NCBI GenBank assembly: GCA_948567375.1
Contig: OX419760.1
Location: 20,770,001 to 20,834,000 of the forward strand
Length of the DNA: 64,000 nt
DNA from: Lunularia cruciata
Lineage: Eukaryota > Streptophyta > Marchantiopsida > Lunulariales > Lunulariaceae
Reading direction: 5' to 3'
The position numbers were made by a program, and so were the translations under genes. The notes under the pieces were generated by a model. That model saw only the letters and a program-made list of their open reading frames with translations. It had not been told where the DNA came from and did not search any database. Below are positions 35,690-46,379 of the stretch, one piece after another. Position 1 is the stretch's first letter, and each line of letters begins with the position of its first letter.

Positions 35690-36350
35690 GTTGCCCTTTG
35701 TTTTCAACCAGTGATATGTTTAGATTGGGAGTTGACCTAGCTCCAGTTTTCTGGTTGGCTGTCATGCTTTGTGAGAGTAGAGATGATGCGGTTCTTACTA
35801 CTAGAGCAGAGGTGGTTGATAGTGGAGTTGACTTGGTTGAGGAGCATGGGATCCATTCAACGACCAATGGTTTATGGCAAGTAGTAGCGGTTAGACTAAA
35901 GGAGTTGTCAACCAGACCGGCCTTTGAGAGAGCATGGTTCACATCTAGTGTTTTCCAATTGGATAACCAAAGGGGGATTTTCTACTTGGTGGGAGCTTTA
36001 GGGAAGGTCTATACACCACAAAGAATCTTGTTAGACTCTGGTGTGCAGCCTTTTATGTTGGGGGAAGGTTGTAGTAGTTGATCTAGAGTTACAAAACACC
36101 AATGTGGAGAGGTATCTATTTTAGATCCAGACATCTCTAGGTGGTGGTTTGACACAATACATCACACGTAGGGAGCTTTTGTCCAGGTTTAGATTGGTCA
36201 TCTGACTGATAGCTTGGTGGTGAGAGCTCAAGCTATTGTGACAATAGTTGAGTCATATGATGTGGTAGTTGAGGGCGCAATGTTATGCCCCATGGGTTTC
36301 AACATTGACTATTGGGAGGAGATAGCCTCCTATAGACCAGGTTGGCAGTC
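35690..36350 (+). mobile_element. Protease region of the gypsy fossil
   Basis: A retropepsin-like active-site motif, RILLDSGVQPFMLG, is at about 36022-36063. It is followed by a region with FNIDYWEEIASYRPGWQSG near 36300-36350, which has the style of the end of a Ty3/gypsy protease domain. Confidence 0.65.
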
Positions 36351-36679
36351 TGGTGAAAGGACGGGTATGTCACCTACCAGTACGCTTTAGTAGTGGTAGT
36401 TTTGGCTCACTACAGTCTGGGACCATGGCAACATCAATTTTAGCTTTCAATGGTGCAGTTACTTGGCTTGGTGACTTGTTGGAGTGGAATGCCCATGCAA
36501 AGGATACTCCAGTACCAAAGGAGATCACTCGGATTTGAAGTACGAGTGGGATTGTTCTATCTACCTTGGATGTTCCATTGTGGAGTTCAAAGGAGGCATT
36601 GTAGCAACATGTAGATCAGTTGGTGCAATAGGCTTAGAGTGGAGCCTTCGTACCATCAAGAGATGAGTGTGAGGATGAG

Positions 36680-37400
36680 CCTCAAGAGTTGATTACTTTG
36701 ACACCTTTGGATACCACACTCATTGCTTGGCAGTATCCAATAGAGGGGATATGTTTATTGGAGTTGTTCGGTGGGATTAGCACTAGAGTAGCTGCAATAT
36801 TACAATTGTGTATATGAGTATAGAGGTACTTGTATGTAGAGAGGGATGAGACTACTAGGTGAGTCTTCCTACATCATGTCACACACTTGGCCTATTGGTA
36901 TCCGGAGTTATTATTGATGGCAGCAATCAAAGGTTACCAATAGGCCCTGCTAGTAGACAGTTCCTTACTGGGTGTGCATGATCTAGAGAGACATGGGCTT
37001 ATTCACTTGGTGATTTCAGGATGGCCATGTTAGGGCATACCGTGCTAGCTAAGGTTTGGGTCTTCAAGATCCTTGTTCTAGTGTATTTTGGGAGATATTA
37101 CGGATACTATAACATCTTTAGGTTCATCAATCCATTTCTCTAGCTTACCTTTTGGAGAATATTTTTTTGATGGATGATTCTTGCACTAGAGTGGTGGCAA
37201 GTACACATCAGGTCCATTCTTGGATGGGACCTACTATATTGTTAGATGCGGCCAAAGTGAGATCACAAGCCCATTGTCTTCATCTTTGGTGGAATAATGT
37301 CTTACCTAAAGAGGTTTTACAACGTGCTTATGATGGGATTCAACGACTTGACCACATCCCTGTTGATGATATCTTGGATGTTGGGCATCAGTCTTAAACA
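36680..37400 (+). mobile_element. C5-cytosine DNA methyltransferase-like domain in the gypsy fossil
   Basis: Between the protease and reverse transcriptase lie remains of a DNA methyltransferase. Motif I-like LLELFGGIST is at about 36753-36783, the catalytic-cysteine motif GWPC at about 37018-37029, motif VI-like ENI at about 37155, and TILLDAAKVRSQAH with LWWNN at about 37230-37300. Order and spacing match C5-cytosine methyltransferases. The last block resembles DNMT3/DRM-type enzymes (MIDA..VSAAHRAR.FWGNLPG). The domain runs in the same direction as the flanking pol parts and is as eroded as they are, so it belonged to the element. Capture of cytosine methyltransferases by retrotransposons is known from dinoflagellates and charophyte algae; this is a further example. 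Confidence 0.78.
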
Positions 37401-37418
37401 TTGGTAGTGGTTGATAGG

Positions 37419-38147
37419 TATAATACCACAAGCTAGCCATATGATCTAGATGTGAAATTTGGTTTGGTAACATCTAGAATGATGTTATACATGATGGTCA
37501 AAATAGATTAGATAGAAGTATCACCAAAAGAGTACTTCTACTAATAGAGCAGAAATTGAAATAGACTTGAGAACCTTAGAACCAATAGCTAGACATATGA
37601 TTTAAAGGTGAGAATTGGTTTGGTAACATTTGGAAGGATGTAACACATGATGGACTAAATAGATCAGAAAGAGGTATCACCAAAAGGGGACTTCTACTAA
37701 TAGAGTAGGAATCAAAATATGCCTGAAATCTTTGAAAGCAATTTTGGAGGCCTAAACGGATGAATTAGGCCTAAAAAATATGCATTTCACCCAACAAAGA
37801 ACAAGTTAGCCTTCCCTTCCCCTTGGTTTGTCTTGTTGAGAGCTTTCTAACGGTACCTTACATGGTTATGAGACTCTTATAGGAAGATTCCCTAAAAGAT
37901 TTCCTTTGGTCAAAGCTTGTTTGACCAACCAGATAGGACCTAGACCGACATGCCATCCATCCAAGTAAGTAATCCAAGGGTGGAGCTTGATGACATGTCA
38001 CCTATCTGTGTGCCTAATCCTATGGTGGAGCTTCCTTGGAGTAGATCCTCTTTGTCTATATAATAAAGAGAAGGTGCTCCTTTGGGGCACCAAATGTTGA
38101 GTATGTAATCTGTGTTTTCTCTCTTCTCTTGTCCTTGGAGTATTACA
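37419..38147 (+). mobile_element. Solo LTR inserted in the gypsy fossil
   Basis: A 729-bp LTR with inverted ends (TATAATACC at the left, GTATTACA at the right), flanked by a perfect 5-bp target duplication ATAGG at 37414-37418 and 38148-38152. It contains an internal tandem duplication of about 130 bp (37430-37700) and a TATA-like TCTATATAATAAAGAG at about 38056-38072. The same LTR begins again at 63896, there with TGTAATACC. Confidence 0.88.
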
Positions 38148-39039
38148 ATAGGTCACCTATGGCAGTGGTGAACCTAGTTGGATAGCCTAGAGCCACATTT
38201 CCCATACTCATGAGTTTCCCAAGCTCTCAAGCTTTTTGAGAGGGAGGACCTAGACTTGTTTGGGACTCACAGTTACAACAATTAGTGCAGCCCAACACTG
38301 ATGAGAGAGAGCAGGCAATGGGTTTTTGCACTAGTATTACCTCTATTCTAGCAATGTTAGAGGCATCCAAGCGTCAGGTGTTAGATTAGGCTATGGACTT
38401 GAATTGTTTGACCTGGATTGTGAGCCTTGGCTTGGCAAAGCAGCATAAGATACACTTGATATGCATCACCACTTGGACACTTGTGAGCCTTATGCAGATT
38501 GGAACAATTTAAGCACATGCTGGGGGCAATGGACCGAGTGGACATGGTATTCTTGGGACACAACTAGTAGCTACTAGGGAGAGTGGTCTACTTAGAGTCC
38601 ATCTAGGTGAGTGTGGGCTACTTGGATTACACCCTTGGTCCACTTGGGATGCAGCTAGAGGACGTGTGGAGCTTGTAGCCAAAGTGAAAGGAGTTTTTCA
38701 CACAAAGGTTGGGACCTCTGGTGGTCAGAGGCATGACACTATTGCTCCCAAGGGCCCAGTGTAGTAGCCAGTCAGTACATCTTCCACTCCTACAATAGTT
38801 AAAGAGGATACTTGGGAGCCAGATCTTGGACCCAAGCTTACTGGAGAAGAAAGACGGAGGGTTTGAAGGTTCTTGAGGAGCCACACTAGTTGTTTTGCCT
38901 TCAATATGAAGGATTTGGGTGCTTTGAAGGGGCTTGGAATATGGATTGAGCTGACTAGCAATACACCAGTTTTTTTACGTCCTTATTGATATAGTGATAT
39001 AGAAAGGACATTGATTTAGAGCCAAAGTAGTGACCTTTT

Positions 39040-40110
39040 TGAGGCTAGTTTGGTGGAGATTTCACATGGAGAGTATACATCAGCAATAGTGATGCAAGCC
39101 AAGAAAGATATGCATGGCAACTACACAGAGAAGCAGATGTGTGGAGATTACTGTCCTATCAACCAACAGACTAGGGCTGATTGGTATGCCATGCCTACAC
39201 CAAAGGAGATTTTTGATGCAATTAGGCATGCAAATGTCTTCAATACTTTGGATCTTTGAGCGGGATATCATTAGTTGCCAATCAGGGAGGAGGATAAGTT
39301 CAATAGCATTCTAAGCTATTGATCCTCATGGCAAGGATGTGTTATATTAGTGGAGGTTCTTACCATTTGGGTTAAAGAACTCTCTTGCTGAGTTCCAGAG
39401 GGTCATGGATAAGATCCTAGCTGGATTGGATTTTGCTTGGTGCTATATTGATGACATTTTGGTCTATAGCACTACTGTGGAGAAGCATGAGAGATAGTTG
39501 TTGGAGGTGTTTGAGAGGTTGAGATCTCATAGACTCAAATTACATCTTGGGAAGTGTAGGTTCTTCCACAAGTAGGTTGAATATTTTGGTCACACTATCT
39601 ACCCCGGAGGACTTTGGTGTTTAACAGACCAAGGTGGAGGCTGTTGCACGTATTTCTTGGCCTACAGATGTGAGCAGAGTGCAAGCATTTCTTGGGTTGG
39701 AAAACTTTTATCGCTGCTATGTTAGAGGATTTAGTGCCATTGCCAAGGCTTTGATGAAGCTGACCAAGCTTACACAAGAGTGGTATTGGAGAGATGAGCA
39801 AGAGAGAGCTTTTGTGGAGCTCAAGGAGAGGTTGACATCTGCTCCTATTTTGAGGAGACCAATCAAAGGATGACCATTTTAGGTTCATACTGATTGGAGT
39901 ATGTTGGGGCTTGGAGTGGTGCTCACCCGACATGATCATAAGGAGAAGGAGTTTGTGGTGGCCTATGCTAGTCGCTCCAACAATTCAGTAGAGACGAAGT
40001 ATAGTTCATATGAAGGAGAGTGCTTGGTAGGAGTTTGGGCAGTAGCACATTTCCAATGTTACCTATTTGGTAATCCCTTCACTCTCATCATTGATCATTA
40101 GCCACTGAAG
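39040..40110 (+). mobile_element. Reverse transcriptase and RNase H of the gypsy fossil
   Basis: Reverse transcriptase blocks include NQQTRADWYAMPTPKEIFDA (about 39155-39215), FNTLDL, and CYIDDILVYS at about 39438-39468. The linker FLGLENFYRCYVRGFSAIAK is near 39690-39750. RNase H is represented by LGLGVVLTRHDHKEKEFVVA (about 39904-39963) and AYASRSNNSVETKYSSYEGE. These are standard Ty3/gypsy signatures. Confidence 0.85.
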
Positions 40111-40619
40111 TGGTTGATGTAGTCCGACAAGCTTTCAAGGAAGCTTGCACAATGTGCTCTAATTTTGTAGGAGTATGATTTCACAGTTGTCATAGACCTG
40201 GAGTGGTGAACCATGATGCAAATGAGTTGAGTAGAAACCCATGTCCTAGCCTATAGGATCAGACTGGAGCACATTGGCATGGTGAGATAGATGAGGAGAT
40301 GGTGCTAGGTTGGCATGCATTGGCCTTTTTTGTGTATATTTTTAGAGGCTTTGGTGGTATCTCTCTTAGCGCATATAGGAGGAGTTATTGAGGTCATAGA
40401 TCCAAAGAGTGAAGATATTGGTATAGTTCAATGAGACATTCATGATGATGTCTTAGTGATAGAGTATATTTGCATAGGTGTTGTGGGTGGCATAGTTGGG
40501 GCTAAGGAGAGAGATCATGTTCTTCAGCAAGCCAAACGGTTCAGATTGGAGGGCAAACACCTTTTGCGTATATGAGAAGATAGTAGAGTGTGAGTAGTAC
40601 CACTTCCATCTCAGAGACC

Positions 40620-41540
40620 ATAGTTGGTCCGTCATGCTCATGAGGAGCTAGGACATTTTGGAGTAAAGCATACATATAGCTTACTCTAGAGTCATTATTG
40701 GTGGCGCGGTACGTGGACCAAGGTACAATAGTTTGTTGCTAGATGTGTGGTTTGTGACCAAGTTAGAGCATTATTCAATGCTCCTACGCCACAATTACAC
40801 CCATTACCTATCATAGGATTGGGTTACTATTGTGTTTCCAGCCTTTTGTCTCTTTGGGTCTTTCGGGCTTTATATTTCATTGTTCATTGTTCATATTGGA
40901 GTTTGGACTTTGCTGGACCTTTACCGTTGATTGTGATACATCATCGATATGTTTTGGTGACGGTAGAGCACTTCTCCAAGTGGATTGAGTTGGTGGTACT
41001 TCTTGACAAGTCTAGTGAAGGGACAACTTACTTGTTCCTTGATCGAGTTTTGAGTCATTTTGGTACACTAACTAAGGTTTTGACTGATTAGGGTACAAAG
41101 TTCTTGGGGGAGTTTCAGGTCTTGTGTGACAAGGCTTTGATTGATCACCATACTACCTCCCAAGATCACCTTGAGGCAGATGGCTTAGTAGAGAGAGTGG
41201 TTCAAACAATGAAGAGAGGATTGCAAAAGTATGGTTTGCAGAGAAGCCACTTGGGAGATTGAGATCTCCAATTACCTTGGTTGGCCATGGGCTATTGGTT
41301 CAGCCGGGAAGCCTCCTTAGCATCCTTCTCTCCATCCTTTCTACTCTATGGATAAGATCTAGATTTATCTATAGCCATTCATTGAGATGCTACTGTAGTC
41401 TTGGACTTGGATGATCCAGATGTATGGGTGAGTGCATGTTCTCAACGGGTAGAGATCTTTCAGAGAATGATGCCGATGGCCTTTGAGAACTTGGCAATTG
41501 CTCAACATAGAGATACTTTATGTTATGCTACCATTTGAGG
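40620..41540 (+). mobile_element. Integrase region of the gypsy fossil
   Basis: A zinc-binding HHCC part is seen at 40627-40760 (VRHAHEELGHFG, then CVVCDQV). The catalytic core follows after the LINE tail insertion, with LDFAGPLPL near 40905-40935 and VEHFSKWIELVVLLDKSSEG near 40970-41030. Confidence 0.75.
40829..40893 (+). mobile_element. LINE family 1 tail inserted in the integrase region
   Basis: About 60 bp of LINE family 1 3' UTR (GTGTTTCCAGCCTTTTG, CTTTGGGTCTTTCGGGCTTT) ending in TTCATTGTTCATTGTTCAT. TATTG stands on both sides (40828-40832 and 40894-40898). TATTG also precedes this point in the LINE itself, so the left junction may be target duplication or microhomology. This is an extreme 5' truncation. 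Confidence 0.85.
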
Positions 41541-41625
41541 AGGAGGTTATAGACCCTCGATTCATCAATTTCATCCAGATGACTATGTATATCTATAGTA
41601 GACAACATCGACTACACTTGATGTT

Positions 41626-41943
41626 TTGATAGGCTGCACTATCTTGAGAGTGCATGAGGTTTTTCCATATGGAATCCTTGTGTTGGAAGGATGTGATGGT
41701 GTTGTTTGGAAGGATCATGTGCACAATTGTGTGCCATGCCACCTCCCAAACATTGATGGTACTATGGACCCAAGCTTAGCACTTATACGTGTAGGCTTGA
41801 AGTGTATGTTATGTGGCTCTTCTAGTGGAGCTGCTACTATGTTGGTGTGTGATAGTTGTTCAAGAGGATGGCATATGGCATGTATGACTCCTCCCCTCAT
41901 GGTGGTTCCTCAGGGACAATGGTTATGTCCTAAATGTACTTGA
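41626..41943 (+). mobile_element. PHD zinc finger at the end of the gypsy pol
   Basis: One open piece holds a full C4HC3 PHD pattern at 41803-41937: CMLC, 11 residues, CDSC, SRGWH, MAC, 14 residues, then CPKC, with the tryptophan before the last cysteine pair (GQWLCPKC) typical of PHD fingers. It follows the integrase, where chromoviruses carry a chromodomain. PHD fingers bind histone H3 tails; guiding integration to chromatin marks is an inference by analogy. Confidence 0.85.
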
Positions 41944-42111
41944 CCTATAGCTAGTTCATTCTTTATATGGTATAGATTGCAGATAGGCGACTAACAATGG
42001 GGCTCCATAGCACCCGGTCTTTTGATCTTTGCCCATCATAGGTTATACCATATACTTGGAGTAGATGGCTATCTAGAGTTAGAGGGACCTAACCGCTAGC
42101 TAGGGTGCAAT

Positions 42112-42757
42112 TATGGCACTTTAGAGTCTATGTATGACTTATGTGTGAGTTGTTCTTCTATAGTGTATGATGTTGACAACGATGTATGTTGTGTAGCGAT
42201 GTTTATACATACGATAGCTATCATTGCTATTTGTAGTGTTGCATCTAGATTGCTCGGACACTGGAGTTGCAATGATAGTAGTTAGAGTTATTTAAGCAGT
42301 TTCTCAGAGACTACTTTCCAATGGTCAGATTTTGTGTTCAAGGTATTTACTTCATTTACTATCACCTTGCACCATCGAGTGTGCCGTCAATGGGATTGTT
42401 AGGGTTTCAGACCTAGCTCAAGTCCAAGGGTATACTTTTGAAGTGCAACTCTAGAGAGCTCACTTCTCTAATGTTGAGCCTTCAAGTTCATGGCTATGGT
42501 GGACAAAGGCTGGCAAGCGTCACTTGGATTCTCTTAGCTAGACTAGATGTAGCTTGACTATGCCCAATTGTTGGTAGTTTATAGAGTGACAAATCAAGTA
42601 CTGATCTAAGTTGAGTGGATTTGAGAGTTCTAAACAATCTGATTATTATGACACTTTAGAGTCTTTGTATAACTTATGTGTGAGTTGTGCTTCTATAGTG
42701 TATGATGTTGATAACAATATATGTTGTGTAGCAATGTATATATGCACAATAGATCCA
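42112..42757 (+). repeat. 3' LTR of the gypsy fossil with a flanking 110-bp repeat
   Basis: The 3' LTR, matching 32184-32624, occupies about 42232-42643. A stretch just before it (42112-42215: TTATGGCACTTTAGAGTCTA, GACTTATGTGTGAGTTGT) recurs just after it (42645-42757). Either the LTR is longer than the 5' copy shows and a second LTR start follows in tandem, or the stretch is a separate duplication. Confidence 0.65.
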
Positions 42758-44457
42758 AATGCTCCTTTCAAGTACAAGGGCATGTTGTTCATGCACTCCT
42801 CCTCATAGGCTTGATTTTGGAAGCATTGGACATGTGCATTTTCAATTTGTGGCATTTGGTGCTCAAGCCCACATTACTTCTTCTTCTTTCAACATTCCAT
42901 GAATACATCATGGGTTTTTTTTAGTCAGTAAAGTGCCTTCAGCTGATCTTCTTCTCTTTGCTTTAATTGCTTGCCTAATTTGCCTTCTATTCCTTTAGCA
43001 CTTGGAGGCTTTTTGCGTGCTTGATCCTTTCTTCCTTTGCCTTATTTGTGGGATATTCTAGTTGAGCTGCCACTTCCTTATGGTAGTCTTGCATCTACAA
43101 CTCTAACATTACTACTCAAACTATTGCTTCTCTTGTAAGGCACTCCAAGTGTTGTCTACCTCCTGGCACTTGTTGCAAAGTTGGTCTTCGGCTTCCTTCT
43201 TGAATTGATCAAACTCCAAGCAAAGTGCCTTCCAATCTCCTTTGAACCTCTTGGTCTTGGATGCTTGATGATCTTGTTTGTTCTCAATAGTGGCAATTCT
43301 CCTCTTTAACTCTTGGTTATCCTACACTAATGCACTTACCTTTGAAGCCTCCAACTTGTATAGGTCTCTTGCTTTCACCACCTCATCTTTCACCAAGTCC
43401 TCTATGGCCTTTTGAGTGTAAGCTTGTTTGTACATGGCCTTGATCAACATGGTGTAGTCCAACACATTAGGGCACTCATCATGGTACAATGGTAGTAATA
43501 CCTCCATTAATTGCATTATAGTGCACACTAAGTGGATGATGAATTTTAAGTCATCCTGCACCTCCACCAACTTGGATTTTTTAGGTGCCTCCTATACTTT
43601 GATTTGCATTTCAGGTGCAATCTCAATAAGATCTATCACAATGTCAACCTCATCCTATTCTTGATTTGGCATTATTGATTATGCAATCTTCTTCCTTTAT
43701 TCAATCATCAACCTCTTCTTCTTCTCTTGGCCAAAGTTCTTGGTCCTTCAAGCACTAGGCTTGATCTTGCACTTATAATATGGCTTCTTCTTCTTGAACT
43801 TTAGACTCAAAGGTGCCTACTCAAGCATTGCCACTTCTTTCACTATGTGTTCATCTACAAGGCCCTCATTAATCTCTTGGTCATGCACTTGGGGAGTGGA
43901 CTAATCATTCTCTCAATTTTCTTCTCCTTTTTTTTTTTCTCTTGAGGTAGAGGTTGATCCTTATAGAGTGAAGGACCCTTGCTCCTCCTTGTCCTTATCT
44001 TCATCAACCTAAGTGTCATTGACTTCATCTTTTAAAGATGACACTTCAAGAATCTAGGTAGTCACCTTCAACTTCTTGGCTAGAGGAAATGGTTTCTTCT
44101 TTGAGGAAGTGTTCTTCCCCTTTGGAGCCTTGGGCAAGGCCAATTCTCATTTATAAGTAAAAATTAGTCTATCTCTACAAATTTTTCATCCACTAATTGA
44201 TACTTGGCAATCTAAGTAGGTCTTTGAGATTGCACTTCAAAATAACCTATAGGATAAAAGTGAGTAGGGAATCTCTTCCTCTCTTCTTTGGTAAGAAGGT
44301 TTGTCCTTATGTAGTAGTGCATTGTAAAAAGAGCAATGTAAGTAGCTCTTCCTTTGACTTCAAAATCTCAATGCATGAGCTTGCATTGCTTTTTAAACTT
44401 TTTGGCCTAATCTATAGGCTCTTTTGCATACATATAATCAAAGAACATTGCCTAGCT
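42758..44457 (-). pseudogene. Eroded coding region of unknown family
   Basis: Minus-strand frames read like protein over about 1.4 kb, with many stops. The clearest piece, 43570-43322, begins MVEVQDDLKFIIHLVCTIMQ and includes VLDYTMLIKAMYKQAYTQKA. Downstream pieces are rich in Lys, Glu and Gln and coiled-coil-like (about 43320-43100). An upstream piece near 44440-44170 includes MHYYIRTNLLTKEERKRF. I do not recognise the family. Its position next to an LTR suggests a retroelement passenger or accessory ORF, but this is a guess. Confidence 0.45.
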
Positions 44458-45145
44458 TGCAACACCCATTGATGCATGTATACTCTATATGGATATTGAG
44501 TTTGGTATTGCAAGTAGTGGAGAAATATTATCTATACAGAGTTTAGCTAAGCTTCTACATTAGTCATGATTAGCTAGAGATAGTCATAGCTAAGATAAAA
44601 GTGATCCTATTCAAAAGGAAGAGAAAAGAGTAAGCATCACTATTTGGTCTTCTATTGTATTAACTTGATATTATTCTTAATTATTTGACTTTGAGAAAAG
44701 AGTTGAGAACTCTTGGACCCACAAGCCTTGTTGGTGCTGACCCTTTTTTTATAATCCAAGGATAGTCCATGTGAAGGAATCCTTGACCTAGTTGGTAGGT
44801 GAGGATAAGACCATCTACCCATAGGATTATTCTTATATGCTTGGATATTCCTTTAGACTTTTTGACTTTATTAGACTTTTAGCCTTCTAACTTGAGTTAC
44901 TTTGGTTATTATAAATTTTTGTGTATAAATTTTTCACAAGTTTACAAGCTAGGGGTGAGGAGATAATCATCATTCTTCCATTTGCAACTATCTTTCTCTC
45001 ATTGAGTTCTCTAGTAAGCAATGTCTTGAGTCTTGGAGGTGCCTTGGAGAAGTGTGATGGAGTTAGGGCTCCTTGCCTTCTTAGTCCATGATGCACTACC
45101 TTAACCATTAGAGGTTCATCTTGAGTGAGAGATAGGCCGGTTCAC
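44458..45145 (+). mobile_element. LTR of gypsy family 2 (fossil)
   Basis: Starts TGCAACACCCATT and is similar along its length to the reverse strand of about 63070-63758. Shared phrases include GAACTCTTGGAC, TGTGAAGGAATCCTTGAC and AATGTCTTGAGTCTTGG. Sequence after it does not match the leader seen with the other copy, so it is a solo LTR or a 3' LTR. Confidence 0.7.
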
Positions 45146-46379
45146 AAGCTAATGGTTAAGTAGGTCTATTTTCATTTAAATAGTTTCATAATTACCTCTA
45201 TAATGGCTCTTTCGGGCAAGGTCATTGTAACTAGCTATACTCCATCCATTGTTCTTGGAGTGCTTACTGTTAAAGCGGCTCTTGACTTTGGGATGTAGCT
45301 CCTTATCTATGAATTTGGAATTTATTGTCATTGCTCCTACAACTAGGCTGAGTACCATTTGCCAATGGTCCTTAGTTCAAGTCAATGGATTACCTCACAT
45401 TCCTCATGAATTTCTCTCTCTTACCTCTCATCTCATGAATCATTTGAAAGTCTAATAAATCCCAATTCCAAAGGAGGAATCCTAAGTGCTCCTAAGTGCT
45501 TACTTCTAATTATATCTATCATGTGGTATACTACACATTTGTTCAGAGTAAGGGATCTAAGGATGGCCTCAAGAGCCTTTTGTAAGTCTTAAGAGTGACC
45601 ACCATGGTTCTTGCACATAATGGGATGCTACAGGCTCCTAGTTTACTATGTTGAGTGCCTTACTTCATACCAAGTTCCTAAGATCACACCAAGTGCCACT
45701 CTCAAAAACAACTTTGAGTACTCATTAGGTCATAGAAATTTGAAGGACACTACTTAGCTAAGAAAATAGATTGAATTGCAATAAGTGCCACTATAGGCTA
45801 GGCACTTCAATTTATACACCTAGATCTTGGTCATTCTTTAGCACTCTGGCAGCTACACAACAAGTAGGCACTCATTGGTATATAAGGAAAGGCCATTACA
45901 TGTTATCCTTGGGCAAAGTCACTCTCTTACATGCCAAAAATCTATTTTCCAACCACTTTATTTTGTGCTAAAATTACTTGCTAAGTGCAAATGGTTATCT
46001 TGTAGGTAATAGCCCTTGGTAGCAAGTGGCATTAGAGGTAAGTGCCATTAGCGGCAAGTTCAAATTGTAGCGGCACTTCCCTTTCCTTTCCCAAGTTCAA
46101 ATTGTGGCAGCACTTCACTTAGACCTTTACATTGAGAATCAATTGATAGAGGTAAGAGGACAAATTAGAAGCTCTAGGTACCACAAATTTCACAGCCTTT
46201 GGTAGCCTTTCACAGCCTTTGGTATGTACATTGCAGAATTCAAAGATAGTATCTTTGCATTCACATGTCCAAATGAGGTGATTCTTATCTCATTAGAACA
46301 AACTTTGTAAGGTCTTTACTTGAACATTTGGCTAGAAGTGCTTCGTGCTTAGTGTTGTAGATCAGAAGCTATGCCTACT
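45146..46379. other. No feature recognised
   Basis: AT-rich DNA without coding frames of note. Short duplicated phrases occur (CCTAAGTGCTCCTAAGTGCTTA near 45483 is two copies of CCTAAGTGCT, and AAGTTCAAATTGT near 46048 and 46094). It is probably eroded transposon leader, but I cannot assign it. Confidence 0.4.

Larger units (their letters stand above)
32184..42643 (+). mobile_element. Ty3/gypsy element with methyltransferase and PHD finger (fossil)
   Basis: An LTR retrotransposon fossil of about 10.5 kb. Order of parts: 5' LTR 32184-32624, leader to 33960, gag 33961-35250, protease about 35690-36350, a DNA methyltransferase-like domain 36680-37400, a linker, reverse transcriptase about 39040-39560, RNase H about 39600-40110, integrase about 40620-41540, PHD finger 41803-41937, 3' LTR 42232-42643. 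This order (reverse transcriptase before integrase) places it in Ty3/gypsy. The coding part is broken in dozens of places. The two LTRs differ at roughly one base in seven or eight by eye, which makes it an old insertion. A solo LTR and a short LINE tail lie inside it. Confidence 0.88.
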
